The position numbers and the translations under genes were made by a program. DNA of 64,000 nucleotides, taken from an uncultured Acidobacteriota bacterium (GTDB taxonomy: Bacteria; Acidobacteriota; Terriglobia; Bryobacterales; Bryobacteraceae). Positions 27,593-37,769 of the stretch are shown here, in pieces. The first letter of the stretch is position 1. The number at the start of each line of letters is the position of its first letter. The stretch is from the NCBI GenBank assembly GCA_902825945.1, contig CADECY010000001.1:62001-126000 (forward strand), given 5' to 3'. The notes below the pieces were generated by a model that was not told where the DNA came from, did no database searches, and was given only the letters and a program-made list of their open reading frames with translations.

Positions 27593-28813
27593 ATGATCGA
27601 ATTCCGCTGGAAACTCACGGGCCTGCTGTTCTGCTGCGGTGCCTTGAACTACGCCGATCGCGCCGCAACTTCCGCCGTCTTCCCTCTGTTCCGCGCAACC
27701 CTCGGTATCACCGACCTGGAAATCGCAGCGGTCGGATCGCTGTTTCTGTGGGCCTATGCGCTGGCCTCTCCGCTCGCGGGAGTCCTGGCTGATCGCTCCT
27801 CTCGAAGCCGCCTCGTGGTGATCAGTCTGGCATCGTGGAGCATCATAACCGCTTGCACCGCCATGGTCACGACCGTGAACCAACTGTTGTTGACGCGTGT
27901 CCTGCTCGGGCTGGCGGAGGCCCTGTACCTGCCCGCCGCAATCGCACTGATCGCCGATCATCACGGACCCGGCTCGCGCGCCTCCGCCATCAGCGTTCAC
28001 ACCGCCGGATTGAGCGCGGGACTCGTCGCGGGCGGCACGCTCTCCGGTTACCTCGGTGAACACTACGGGTGGCGGATTCCGTTCTTATCGCTGGGAACCG
28101 CCGGGATCCTGCTCGCGATCGGCTGCGCGCTTTGGCTGCGGGACGGCACCTCCGAACGGCCCGCGCCCAAGGACTCGCCCCTACGCGGATTCGGGGATCT
28201 GTTCGCGACTCCCAGCATCGCCCTGCTCGTTTCCGCCGCCATGCTCTCCGCCGCGGGCATGAACATGTTCACCAACTGGCTCCCGCTGTATTTCCGCGAG
28301 AGTTACGGTCTCAGTTTGGCGAGCGCGGGGTTTTCGGGAACCTTCCTCGTTCAATTCTCAGGAGTGCTCGGCGCACTGGCGGGCGGTTTCACCTCCGACC
28401 GCGCCGCGCGAGTGTCGAAACGGCGGCGGATGCTACTCCACAGCGCAGCCTTCGCGTTTTCCGCGCCGGCGCTGGTGCTCTTTCTGTCGCGCCCGGCTCT
28501 TGCCATCCTCGCGGCGTGCATCTTCCTGTTCGGCCTGATGCGGGCGGCCGGAGTCGCCAACGAGAGCCCCCTTCTGTGCGACCTCCTCGAACCACGCAAA
28601 CGTTCGAGCGCGATCGGGCTCATGAACGCGACCAATTGTCTGGCGGGCGGCGCCGGGATCTTCGCCGCCGGCATTCTCAAGACTTCGCACGGGCTCGACA
28701 CGGCCTTCGCCGGAATCTCATTGCTCATGCTCTGCGCCGCGTCGCTGTCCTTGATCGGATACCTGTTCTTCCTCGAACGCGACCTGGCACGCGGGGACGT
28801 CGCGGCAGTTTGA
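27593..28813 (+). CDS. MFS transporter
   Basis: 406 residues with about twelve hydrophobic helices. The first loop reads NYADRAATSAVFPLFRATLG, and the loop between helices 2 and 3 carries the MFS motif A-like GVLADRSSRSRLVV. GLAEALYLPAAIALIADHHGPGSRA resembles the ACS and sugar-phosphate antiporter groups. It is an inner-membrane importer of a small solute, probably a product of the nearby esterases (inference). The ATG at 27593 has a weak GAGGG about 10 nt upstream. It is followed after 12 bp by the PhyH gene on the same strand, but that gene has its own promoter-like element. Confidence 0.88.
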   Translation: MIEFRWKLTGLLFCCGALNYADRAATSAVFPLFRATLGITDLEIAAVGSLFLWAYALASPLAGVLADRSSRSRLVVISLASWSIITACTAMVTTVNQLLLTRVLLGLAEALYLPAAIALIADHHGPGSRASAISVHTAGLSAGLVAGGTLSGYLGEHYGWRIPFLSLGTAGILLAIGCALWLRDGTSERPAPKDSPLRGFGDLFATPSIALLVSAAMLSAAGMNMFTNWLPLYFRESYGLSLASAGFSGTFLVQFSGVLGALAGGFTSDRAARVSKRRRMLLHSAAFAFSAPALVLFLSRPALAILAACIFLFGLMRAAGVANESPLLCDLLEPRKRSSAIGLMNATNCLAGGAGIFAAGILKTSHGLDTAFAGISLLMLCAASLSLIGYLFFLERDLARGDVAAV

Positions 28814-28819
28814 TATGAT
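28811..28819 (+). promoter_or_regulatory. Extended -10 (TGATATGAT) for the PhyH gene
   Basis: TGA followed by TATGAT (28814-28819) is an extended -10. It overlaps the MFS stop codon region and ends six bases (CGTCCA) before GTG 28826. The string from -10 to start nearly equals the one before the 13076 gene. Confidence 0.5.
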
Positions 28820-28825
28820 CGTCCA

Positions 28826-29617
28826 GTGTCCACGGAAGAACTCCACGCCCGGTTCGTCCGCGATGGCTTGTGTTTCGTCGAGGACGTGATCGATCCTGGC
28901 GAGATCGCAGCGGTCCGTGACAGTGTCGCGCGCGATGTTCGCGCGCACTCGCTGCTGCCACCGCCACAGGGCTATGTGCCCGGATTCCTGCGGTTCAATC
29001 AAGCCCTCGCGCCATGGCTCGCGTCTGCTCGCGTGCTCGCCGTGATCGAAAAACTCTTCGGACCTCATTCGCGCATCTCGATGGTCACCGGAAGTATCAA
29101 CGGACCTGGCATTCCGCGCGGAGACCTGCATGCCGACTGGCCCTACAACCAGAAGAATGCCTCGCACATTCCCGCGCCCTATCCCGGCTCGACGATCCAT
29201 GTGCTCACGATGTGGATGCTCACCGACTTCACGCACGACAACGGCGCCACGATCATCATTCCCGGTTCGCACCTCCAACCCGACCATCCGCGCAAGGGCA
29301 GTGGTATCGATCCGAAGCAGCCATATCCCGGTGAACAGCGCCTGGTCGGCAAGGCAGGCACGGTCGGCATCCTCGACACGCGTACTTGGCACGCGATCGC
29401 GCCCAACGTGACAAACGAAGAACGGATCGCGGTGATCGTCCGCTATGCGCCATGGTGGCTCAATCTCGATCCTCTGAGGCCGGGAACCATCGACCGCGCC
29501 GATATCGTAGAGGCGAATCAGGGAGTGGAGTCACCTGTCCCGCCGTTGCCGCGTGATGTGTTCGACCGGTTGCCAGTGGAGGTCAAGCCGCTGCTTCATT
29601 ATTCGGTCGAACAATAG
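28826..29617 (+). CDS. Phytanoyl-CoA dioxygenase (PhyH) family oxygenase
   Basis: 263 residues with the Fe(II)/2-oxoglutarate double-stranded beta-helix. The iron-binding HxD is in GDLHADWPYN, and the distal His is in DTRTWHAIAPNVT. The adjacent MVTGSINGPG and TIIIPGSHLQPD segments are family-typical. It hydroxylates an unidentified small molecule using 2-oxoglutarate and oxygen in the cytoplasm. The start is GTG at 28826, supported by an extended -10 only six bases upstream. It is the last gene before a 239-bp spacer that contains the duplicated DUF488 fragment. Confidence 0.88.
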   Translation: MSTEELHARFVRDGLCFVEDVIDPGEIAAVRDSVARDVRAHSLLPPPQGYVPGFLRFNQALAPWLASARVLAVIEKLFGPHSRISMVTGSINGPGIPRGDLHADWPYNQKNASHIPAPYPGSTIHVLTMWMLTDFTHDNGATIIIPGSHLQPDHPRKGSGIDPKQPYPGEQRLVGKAGTVGILDTRTWHAIAPNVTNEERIAVIVRYAPWWLNLDPLRPGTIDRADIVEANQGVESPVPPLPRDVFDRLPVEVKPLLHYSVEQ

Positions 29618-29727
29618 GTGCGCGTGGCCCGAAGGTTCGGCTATTGCAATCGCCGGCACTGAAACCCACTGTTGTGCAGTCGCATGCATACTCCGGTACC
29701 TCGGCCAGGATCCCGTTAATTGTTTAT

Positions 29728-29801
29728 CCGTTGATCGAGGCGTTCGCCTTGGAAACGCCACGCGGCCAAAGGCCGTCGATCAGGACACGGACGCCATCGC
29801 T
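29728..29801. repeat. 74-bp direct repeat, copy B (orphan DUF488-gene fragment)
   Basis: An exact copy of 18300-18373, located in the 239-bp spacer between the PhyH gene and the 217-residue hypothetical gene. No further DUF488 homology continues on either side, so it is not a decayed whole gene. The bases just beyond it contain CTAGC and GCTAG arms (29800-29824) and stops in several frames. The spacer otherwise shows nothing recognisable. Confidence 0.9.
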
Positions 29802-29856
29802 AGCTGCTAACTAAGACTAAGCTAGTGCGCTTTCCCGATCAAGCGGGGCCGCGCAA

Positions 29857-30509
29857 TCAAGGCGCGATCTCGTGGAACACGTTACCGCCAACTGTAACCC
29901 CGTCGGGCAGGTGGCCGCGAATTGCATCCAGATGGGAAAGGCCGCAGATGACCAAGACCCGGCCTCCCTTGTCGGAAAGCATGACCGTGTCCACCTCATT
30001 GCGGACCGACTGGATCATGTGGTACTCCCGAACCATATTCCAGGCTCTGGCATAGATGTTCTCCAGCATCGTGTTGCTGTCCACCGCAATGCCCCAAAGA
30101 CACGGGCCGTTGATGTCGATGTGCTTGATCGTAGCCCTCTCATGCCGACCGATGTCTATGTTCCGGTACGAGACTTTGTGCTCATCTGCAAGTCGCTTGG
30201 CGAATGACGGGGACTCGTTGTCACCGGCCTCTTCCAGTACCGCTGCACAAAGGGAATGTCTAACCTCCTCCGTGATGATCCGCTGATAGCGTTTTTGGCG
30301 GGTTTCATCGCCGTTAAGTTCGGTCCACTGCAGTGTGTGGTAGACACCGACGAGCGTAACGTGGACCCGCGCAGTCGGCCTGATCTGGACTTGAAGTATT
30401 CCCGAGTCGGCGCACTGAATCGTTTCACACACTTGCCGACGAACCTCCGCAACCGTTGCCGTATCCCATTTGGCGAGGCCTTCGTTTAGCTCTTTCGCCA
30501 GATCATCCA

Positions 30510-30510
<1 letters not shown>
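29857..30510 (-). CDS. Hypothetical protein, atypical composition, coupled to the DUF1501 gene
   Basis: 217 residues. No signal peptide or membrane segment. I do not recognise a named family. Possible functional residues include LVGVYHTLQW (about 53-62), the acidic AVLEEAGDNES, NIDIGRHERA, a MVREYHM stretch, and the C-terminal VLVICGLSHLDAI. The last recalls the closing Gly-x-x-His loop of TraB/GumN-like or related hydrolase-like proteins, but the resemblance is weak. Its codons and bases look less GC-rich than the neighbours. Its ATG overlaps the upstream TAA as TAATG, so it is translated with the DUF1501 protein. It adjoins the orphan 74-bp repeat, which suggests acquisition by recombination. 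Confidence 0.65.
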
Positions 30511-31916
<1,406 letters not shown>

Positions 31917-31922
31917 TCTCAT

Positions 31923-34900
31923 CTACTCCTTGGTGATCGTTTCGTCGAGGTTGAGGAGGACGCGGCTGACGATCGTCCAGCTTGCGGCTTGCGCGGGTGT
32001 GGCTCCGGCGGGGAGCGCGGGCGGGCTCTTCGGATCTTCGGCGGCTACCTGCCACGGATTCGCTGAAGCGGTTTGGAAGCGGGTCAGTTGCTTCCCGAGG
32101 AGTCCGAGCATTTCGTCCTTTTCGGCGGGCGAGGGCATGCGCGACACGACCCGGCGGAACGCGTAGACCAGCTTGTCGGCGTCGGACTTGCCGCCTTCCT
32201 TCAACGTCTTGAAGGCGAGGGCGCGGGCCGTCTCCATGAACATCGGCTCGTTCAGCGTGGTGAGGGCCTGCAGCGGCGTGTTCGAACGGGAGCGGCGGAC
32301 GCAGGCGAAGTCGCCATTCGGCGCATCGAAGGTCTGCAGCATCGGATAGGGGACGCTGCGATAGCGGAAGGTGTAGAGCGCGCGGCGGTAGCGGTCGGCG
32401 CCTTTTTCTTCTTTCCAGATCTTGGGGCCATAGCTTGTCGGTGGAAGGAAGAGGAAGTCCGGCGCGGGTGGATAGACGGACGGTCCGCCGACTTTGGCGT
32501 TGAGCAGGCCGCTAGCCGAGAGCGCGATATCGCGCACGATTTCGGCTTCCACGCGGAAGCGCGGGCCTCGTGCCAGCATGCGATTGAACGGATCCTTCTG
32601 CTGGAGCTCTTCGGTGACGCGCGACGATTGCTTGTAGGTGTTCGAGGTGACGATGGTGCGGTGGAGCTTCTTGAGGCTCCAGCCGTTGTCCATGAAGTCG
32701 ACCGAGAGCCAGTCGAGCAGTTCGGGATGCGAGGGCGTCTCGGCCTGCTTGCCGATGTCCTCGCTGGTGGCGAACAGGCCCGTGCCAAAGTAGTTCTGCC
32801 AGACGCGATTGACCAGCGTGCGGGCGACGGTGGGCGAGTTGCGGTCGGTCAACCAGCGGGCGAAGGTGAGCCGATTCGCAGGCGCCTTTTCCAGTTCTGG
32901 TGTGAGCTTGTGCAGGAACGCGGGCACGCCCGGCGTGACGGCGCGCACGGGCTTGAGGAAATCGCCCCGCATCAGGATGCTGGTGGAGCGGGTCTGATCG
33001 CGCTCGTTCAACACGAGCTGCGTCGAACCTTCGGGATGCTGCTTCCAGACCACCTCGATCTGATCGTTCGCCGCATTCCATTCGGGCACGGTGGTGCGGA
33101 AATAGCCGAAGACCGCTTGTTCCTGCTCCGGCGAGCGCTGGTCAGCGGGTACGTTCTCGATGATCTCGCGCACGATCTTGGGTAGCGGGTCCGCTTCTGG
33201 CGCGTCGCTACCGGTGATCGACAGACGCATGCGGCCGAGGTTGTGGTTCTGGTTGTCGTCACTGTTCCAGCCGCCGTGTTTCTGGCTGAGATAGAAGACC
33301 ACCGTCGCGCCTTTGGCGAACTCCAGCGGCTTTTCGGGCATGAAAACGGCCTTGCGCGGCTGGTTGCGGCGATAGGGGCCGATATCCAGACCCCAGGCGG
33401 TTTCGTCCTTGCCATCGATCGCGTAGGCGATGGGTCCGGTGACGCGCTTCTTGTCGGTCTTGTCGGAATAGATCGTGTCGAGCGGCTTCTCTTCGGGATT
33501 CACGTCCGCGGTGGCGCGCACGATTTTGATCTTTTTCGGCTTCTCGGTGGAACCCGCTTCGGCCACGGCGACTTCGAACTCGGTGAGGGCGCCAGTGCCG
33601 AGGATGGAGCGGCCGGGTCCGCCGCGCGGAAGGTTCGGGTCGTTGAGCAATTCGAGGCGGAATCCGGTGATCCGGGTGAGTTTCGTCTCGGTGGTGAACT
33701 GCGCAGTGTGCTTGGTAGGTGCGTATCCGGCGGCGAGGAAGGAGCCATCCTGCATCGGCAGATACTTCTGTCCACCGGTCGAGATATCGTCGACCGAAGG
33801 GCGAACTACCTGCCAATCGGGCTGCCCCTGTTTGACCCGCGACTCCCATTTCGCCATCCGCTCTTTCCAATCCGCGTTTCGATGTTGCAGATCACCCTCG
33901 ATCTCACGAACCTTCGCGAACATTTCAGCGCGTTTTTGTTGCTCCTCCGGAGTGTAGACGGTGACGTTCGCTTCGTGCGAATTGTTCAGGAACGCGAAGA
34001 CCTTGTAGTACTCTTCCTGCGTCAGCGGATCGTACTTGTGGTTGTGGCACTGCGCGCATTGGATGGTGAAGCCGAGCATCGACTTGCCGATCGCGTCCAT
34101 GCGATCGAACATCGCCTCCATGCGGAACTGCTCGGGATCGATTCCGCCTTCCTCGTTGATCATCGAATTGCGCAAAAAGCCCGTGGCGACGATTTGATCC
34201 TGCGTGGCGTTGGGGAGGAGGTCGCCAGCCAGTTGCTCGGTGAGGAACTGGCTGTACGGCATGTCGTTGTTGATCGCGCGGATCACCCAGTCGCGATAAA
34301 ACCAAACCCAGCGCTGCTTGTCCTTTTCGAAGCCGTCGGAATCGGCGTATCGTGCCGAGTCGAGCCAGTGGCGCGCCCAGCGTTCGCCGTAATGAGGTGA
34401 CTGGAGGAGGCGGTCGACCTGCTTGTCGTAGGCATTTCGGCTCTTGTCTTTGAGGAAGGCATCAACCTCCGCGGGCGTGGGCGGGAGTCCAGTGAGGTCG
34501 AGACTGAGGCGGCGCAGGAGCGTGGTCTTGTCGGCCACCGGAGAGGGCTTCAGCGATTCCTTGTCGAGTTTGGCGAGCACGAATCGATCAATGGCGCGAT
34601 TATCCGCCCACTTGGCCTCGCTCACGGTTGGGAGTGGGGCCTTGACCGGCGCGACGAAGGCCCAGTGCTTCTTGATTTCGGCCGATTGCGCGCCGATGCT
34701 GTCCGGCCATTCGGCTCCGCTATCGATCCAGGCTTTGATTTTCGCGACTTCGGCCGGGTCGAGCGGCTTGCCGCCCATCGGCATCCGCGCTTGACCGCCC
34801 GCGCCGAGGATCCGCTGGAGCAACAAACTCTCGTCCGCCTTGCCGGGCTGCAGCAGCTTGCCCGACACTCCGCCTTTGATCGCGGCGGCTTTGGCATCGA

Positions 34901-35051
34901 GGCGGAGTCCGCCGAGTTGCTGCTTGGGGCCGTGACAGCCGTAGCAGGATTTCTCGAGGACGGGGACGATGTCGCGCGCGAAATCGGGCTTGGTTTGGGC
35001 AGCGCAGACAGCAGCCAGCGCGACCGGCAGGAGGATTCGGATCTGGGACAT
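31923..35051 (-). CDS. PSCyt1-DUF1549-DUF1553 cytochrome-domain protein
   Basis: 1042 residues. Signal peptide at 1-19 (LLPVALAAVCAAQT). A single heme c site, CYGCH, lies near residue 37 in the PSCyt1 domain, followed by RMPMGGKPLDPAEVAKIKAWI with the likely axial Met. DUF1549 spans about 130-350 (RRLSLDLTGLPPTPAEVDAFL; YGERWARHWLDSARYADSDG). A carbohydrate-binding-like insert sits in the middle, and DUF1553 fills about 700-990 (NRVWQNYFGTGL; RRSRSNTPLQALTTLNEP). It is exported to the periplasm. The stop TAG directly precedes the DUF1501 gene, which confirms the classical pair. The long DUF1549/DUF1553 proteins abound in Planctomycetes and Acidobacteria; biochemistry is unknown. Confidence 0.92.
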   Translation of the reverse strand: MSQIRILLPVALAAVCAAQTKPDFARDIVPVLEKSCYGCHGPKQQLGGLRLDAKAAAIKGGVSGKLLQPGKADESLLLQRILGAGGQARMPMGGKPLDPAEVAKIKAWIDSGAEWPDSIGAQSAEIKKHWAFVAPVKAPLPTVSEAKWADNRAIDRFVLAKLDKESLKPSPVADKTTLLRRLSLDLTGLPPTPAEVDAFLKDKSRNAYDKQVDRLLQSPHYGERWARHWLDSARYADSDGFEKDKQRWVWFYRDWVIRAINNDMPYSQFLTEQLAGDLLPNATQDQIVATGFLRNSMINEEGGIDPEQFRMEAMFDRMDAIGKSMLGFTIQCAQCHNHKYDPLTQEEYYKVFAFLNNSHEANVTVYTPEEQQKRAEMFAKVREIEGDLQHRNADWKERMAKWESRVKQGQPDWQVVRPSVDDISTGGQKYLPMQDGSFLAAGYAPTKHTAQFTTETKLTRITGFRLELLNDPNLPRGGPGRSILGTGALTEFEVAVAEAGSTEKPKKIKIVRATADVNPEEKPLDTIYSDKTDKKRVTGPIAYAIDGKDETAWGLDIGPYRRNQPRKAVFMPEKPLEFAKGATVVFYLSQKHGGWNSDDNQNHNLGRMRLSITGSDAPEADPLPKIVREIIENVPADQRSPEQEQAVFGYFRTTVPEWNAANDQIEVVWKQHPEGSTQLVLNERDQTRSTSILMRGDFLKPVRAVTPGVPAFLHKLTPELEKAPANRLTFARWLTDRNSPTVARTLVNRVWQNYFGTGLFATSEDIGKQAETPSHPELLDWLSVDFMDNGWSLKKLHRTIVTSNTYKQSSRVTEELQQKDPFNRMLARGPRFRVEAEIVRDIALSASGLLNAKVGGPSVYPPAPDFLFLPPTSYGPKIWKEEKGADRYRRALYTFRYRSVPYPMLQTFDAPNGDFACVRRSRSNTPLQALTTLNEPMFMETARALAFKTLKEGGKSDADKLVYAFRRVVSRMPSPAEKDEMLGLLGKQLTRFQTASANPWQVAAEDPKSPPALPAGATPAQAASWTIVSRVLLNLDETITKE

Positions 35052-35151
35052 AGGGGTCCGATAACAGGATATCGCGGCAGCGGGGTGGGTGCGGCTGCGG
35101 GCTGGTTGCGCGGAACCGTCGTGGCGCGGTTTGGGGATTGGACGGCGCGGG

Positions 35152-36123
35152 TTAGGCGCCCTTCAGCGAGTGGCGCAGCTGGGGCAGGTTGCCGAAGTGG
35201 GCTTGGAACACTTTTTCGGGCTCGGCGTACCCCTTGAGAGTGGCCATGCGCGGCACGAACAGCCGGGCCGCCGCGGGAAGGTGCACGAAGGCGCCATAGG
35301 TTTGCTGGCCGATGACGAGGTCGGCATCGAGCTCGCGCGTGGAGGTCTCGAGGCGAAACGCTTTGTTCACAGCGTCACCGAGCGCGGTGAAATCGGCGAC
35401 CGCGGCGCTGCCGAGATTGCCGGTGGACGCCTGTCCAGTGTTGATTCCGGCGCCAACGCGGATCGGGTAGGGAAGCGGGAACCGCGTGTGAAGTTTGGAG
35501 GCCAAATCCTCGACCTTGATCAGTCCATCGATGACACGCGCGAGTTCAGCGGGTTCCGGCACCATGCCGCGGTGCAGCCAGACTGCCATGATCGCGTCAC
35601 CGATGTACTTCTGGGTCCAGCAGCCGAGATCCATCAGCAGCGATCCGGACTCCTGAAAGAAAGCCGCGAACGTGCTCGAGAGCGTGCTCTCATCCACCTG
35701 TTGAGCGAGCACCGTGTAGCCGCGAACATCGACGACGAGAACCGTGATGGTGCGGACCGACAGTGCACACTGCGTGTCGCCGATCTCGCCGATCTGTTCT
35801 TCTTCCTCGGCGGTTTCCGGCCGGCGTTCAGCTTCGTTATGGAAGATGATCTCGTGATCGCCCACCACGACGAGGTCTCCATCCGACAAGAGCGTGGGGG
35901 CCGTCACCGGGCGGCCGTTGAGTACGGTTCCGTTGCGGCTGCCGAGATCGCTGAGGTAGAACTGCCCATTCATCTCATGGATGATGGCATGGTTGCGAGA
36001 GACGTTGAGGTCTCCGGGGAAGGGGATGGAATTGGAGCCGCTGCGCCCGATCGAGACTCGCCCGTTGAGGATCGGGACCTTTTGCGGTCCGGCGGCCAGC
36101 GTGAGTTCGAGGTAGGCGGCCAT
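35152..36123 (-). CDS. FHA domain-containing class III adenylate cyclase
   Basis: 323 residues from ATG 36123. The FHA domain occupies about 15-95 (GRVSIGRSGSN; VSRNHAIIHE; LGSRNGTVLNG), a phosphothreonine-peptide reader. The class III cyclase domain spans about 120-290. The first metal Asp is in VLVVDVRGYT, and the substrate Lys and second Asp are in TQKYIGDAIMAVW. FTALGDAVNKAFRLE supplies the adenine-contacting Asp and the transition-state Asn and Arg. All catalytic positions look intact, so cAMP synthesis is expected, possibly gated by a Ser/Thr kinase. It starts one base after the stop of the metallo-beta-lactamase-fold gene. Confidence 0.9.
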   Translation of the reverse strand: MAAYLELTLAAGPQKVPILNGRVSIGRSGSNSIPFPGDLNVSRNHAIIHEMNGQFYLSDLGSRNGTVLNGRPVTAPTLLSDGDLVVVGDHEIIFHNEAERRPETAEEEEQIGEIGDTQCALSVRTITVLVVDVRGYTVLAQQVDESTLSSTFAAFFQESGSLLMDLGCWTQKYIGDAIMAVWLHRGMVPEPAELARVIDGLIKVEDLASKLHTRFPLPYPIRVGAGINTGQASTGNLGSAAVADFTALGDAVNKAFRLETSTRELDADLVIGQQTYGAFVHLPAAARLFVPRMATLKGYAEPEKVFQAHFGNLPQLRHSLKGA

Positions 36124-36124
36124 G

Positions 36125-36967
36125 CTATGCTCCGCGCCTCGCGGACAAACTGATGGTCCATCCTTCCCGGGCCGCCGCCACTTCCTTGAAATGGCGCTTG
36201 GCCTGCGCCACGACATGCTTCATCTGCTCGTCATCTCGCTCGGGGGCGTGATGGAAGAGGATCAGCCTCTTTGCCCGTGACGCGGTGGCGACGCGAGTCG
36301 CCTCGAGCCAGGTGGAGTGCCCCCAGCCCACCCGCTGGGGATACTCTTCGGGCGTATAGTGCGAGTCGTAAATCAGGATGTCCGTGTCGCGGGAGGCTCG
36401 GATGAGTCCGTCATCATACTCGGCGACGCCATGCTCATGGTCCGAGCCGTAGACGATCGAGCCCTCCGGGGCGTCGAGACGGTAGCCGGAAACTTTGTCG
36501 GAATGGTGGAGCGGAATCGGTGTCACGCGCACGCCGTCGATGGTCAGGCCTTCGCAGGGGACGTAGTGGTAGAAGTTCTGAATGTCGGGCAGCCGGACCG
36601 GGAAGTAGGGCGTCGCCATCTGACCGGCCAGCACGGCTCTCAGGCGTTCGACTGGTTCGGTGGAGTAGAAGTTCACGGTCGTACCCGCGTGGTAGATGGG
36701 CGCGAAGAAGGGCAGACCCTGGATATGATCCCAGTGGAAATGGGTCAGCAGAACGTGGATGACTCCGGCCCGGCCGCCGGACTCCCGCATGATTCGATTG
36801 CCGAGGAGGCGGATTCCGCTGCCCGCGTCGAGGATCAACGTAAAGTCTTCACCGCGGTTGACTTCCACGCACGGCGTATTCCCGCCAAAGCCGAGATTTC
36901 CAGCGTCCGGAGTCGCAACAGACCCGCGAACACCCCAAAAGGTCAGACGCAGCCCTGTCTTTCGCAT
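36125..36967 (-). CDS. Metallo-beta-lactamase-fold hydrolase (candidate cyclic-nucleotide phosphodiesterase)
   Basis: 280 residues from ATG 36967; GTG 36979 adds four residues. The metal motif LTHFHWDHIQGLPFF (HxHxDH) is intact. Further ligands are expected from GSDHEHGVAEYDD, LIYDSHYTPEEY and GWGHSTWLEA, with a closing LFHHAPERDD. It belongs to the broad hydrolase group that includes phosphodiesterases. Its gene is separated by one base from an adenylate cyclase gene, and I infer a role in degrading cAMP or a related phosphodiester. An extended -10 (TGTATACT, 36997-36990) lies about 20 bp upstream. Confidence 0.8.
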   Translation of the reverse strand: MRKTGLRLTFWGVRGSVATPDAGNLGFGGNTPCVEVNRGEDFTLILDAGSGIRLLGNRIMRESGGRAGVIHVLLTHFHWDHIQGLPFFAPIYHAGTTVNFYSTEPVERLRAVLAGQMATPYFPVRLPDIQNFYHYVPCEGLTIDGVRVTPIPLHHSDKVSGYRLDAPEGSIVYGSDHEHGVAEYDDGLIRASRDTDILIYDSHYTPEEYPQRVGWGHSTWLEATRVATASRAKRLILFHHAPERDDEQMKHVVAQAKRHFKEVAAAREGWTISLSARRGA

Positions 36968-37056
36968 TCTTGCCGCCACGCACTAGAAAAGTATACACCG
37001 CCATGACCGGCCGACACATCTGATATTCGGTAAACTCCTGAAAGGAGAATCGGCGG

Positions 37057-37707
37057 ATGTATCCCAAAGGTTTCGACCAATTTCAACAGACCCGCGCGGA
37101 AACGTTACGTATGGCGCACGAAATTTCGGCCGGGGAGTGCGCCGCCCGGCCGGCGGCCAATCAATGGTCGCCCGGAGAGATTCTCGACCACCTGATCCTC
37201 TCGGAGAAGCTCCACCGCAACTCGTTTGCCGAGATGATCGCGCTCGACCGGGCCGGTAAGCGTCCTGTGATCTATCGGACGCTCAGCGAGCTCGATACCT
37301 CGGTTTTCGGATTTCCGAAAGAGCTGCTCCCGCTACTCAGCATTCCTCTGATGACGTTCAACATGTTCGTGCCCGCCGGAGTGCGGGAGTACTTCGTCCG
37401 GAACCGGATTCTGCCCGCCAATAACCCGAGAGCCTCCGAACCTGCCCCGGACCGGCCGCTCGCCGGACTCATCGAGGATCTCGAACAGTCGATTCGCGAG
37501 ACGGAAGCTCTGTTCGCGTCGAATCCGGACGCCAACTACCGGCGTATGCGGATTTGCCATCCGATGCTGGGCAACAACGACGTCACCGGCCTGATTCGCA
37601 TCCTCGATTTCCACGAGCGGAGACATCAGGATCAGTTTCGAGGGGTGGTGGCCAGCCTCAAGGCTCAGGGTCCGGTGAGTACCACTCTCGCTTCCCCTTC
37701 CCGGTAG
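37057..37707 (+). CDS. DinB-family protein
   Basis: 216 residues. A four-helix DinB fold with the three expected metal-ligand histidines: ILDHLILSEKLH (first helix pair) and FHERRHQDQF near residue 190. DinB proteins are putative metal-dependent thiol transferases or hydrolases induced by stress in Bacillus; the substrate is unknown. An AAAGGAG ribosome-binding site lies nine bases before the ATG. It is divergent from the MBL-fold gene. A frameshifted remnant of a second DinB C-terminus lies directly downstream (37770-37855). Confidence 0.85.
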   Translation: MYPKGFDQFQQTRAETLRMAHEISAGECAARPAANQWSPGEILDHLILSEKLHRNSFAEMIALDRAGKRPVIYRTLSELDTSVFGFPKELLPLLSIPLMTFNMFVPAGVREYFVRNRILPANNPRASEPAPDRPLAGLIEDLEQSIRETEALFASNPDANYRRMRICHPMLGNNDVTGLIRILDFHERRHQDQFRGVVASLKAQGPVSTTLASPSR

Positions 37708-37726
37708 GACGGCCAGCGTCACGGAA

Positions 37727-37759
37727 CCGGGAGATCTCCTCCTCGATGTGTCCGTTGGC
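37727..37759 (-). pseudogene. CRTAC1 gene fossil (ANGHIEEEISR fragment)
   Basis: Read on the minus strand this encodes ANGHIEEEISR, a segment conserved in CRTAC1/ASPIC proteins and present in the intact gene at 38699-40354 (around 39220). Synonymous differences from that copy show it is an old or paralogous fragment. Nothing recognisable of the rest of the gene remains here. Confidence 0.55.
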
Positions 37760-37769
37760 CATTGCCGGG

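Noticed and set aside
18374-29727. Annotating the block between the 74-bp repeats as an integrated element
   Set aside because: No integrase, tRNA target or phage/ICE genes are seen, so only the repeat itself is listed.
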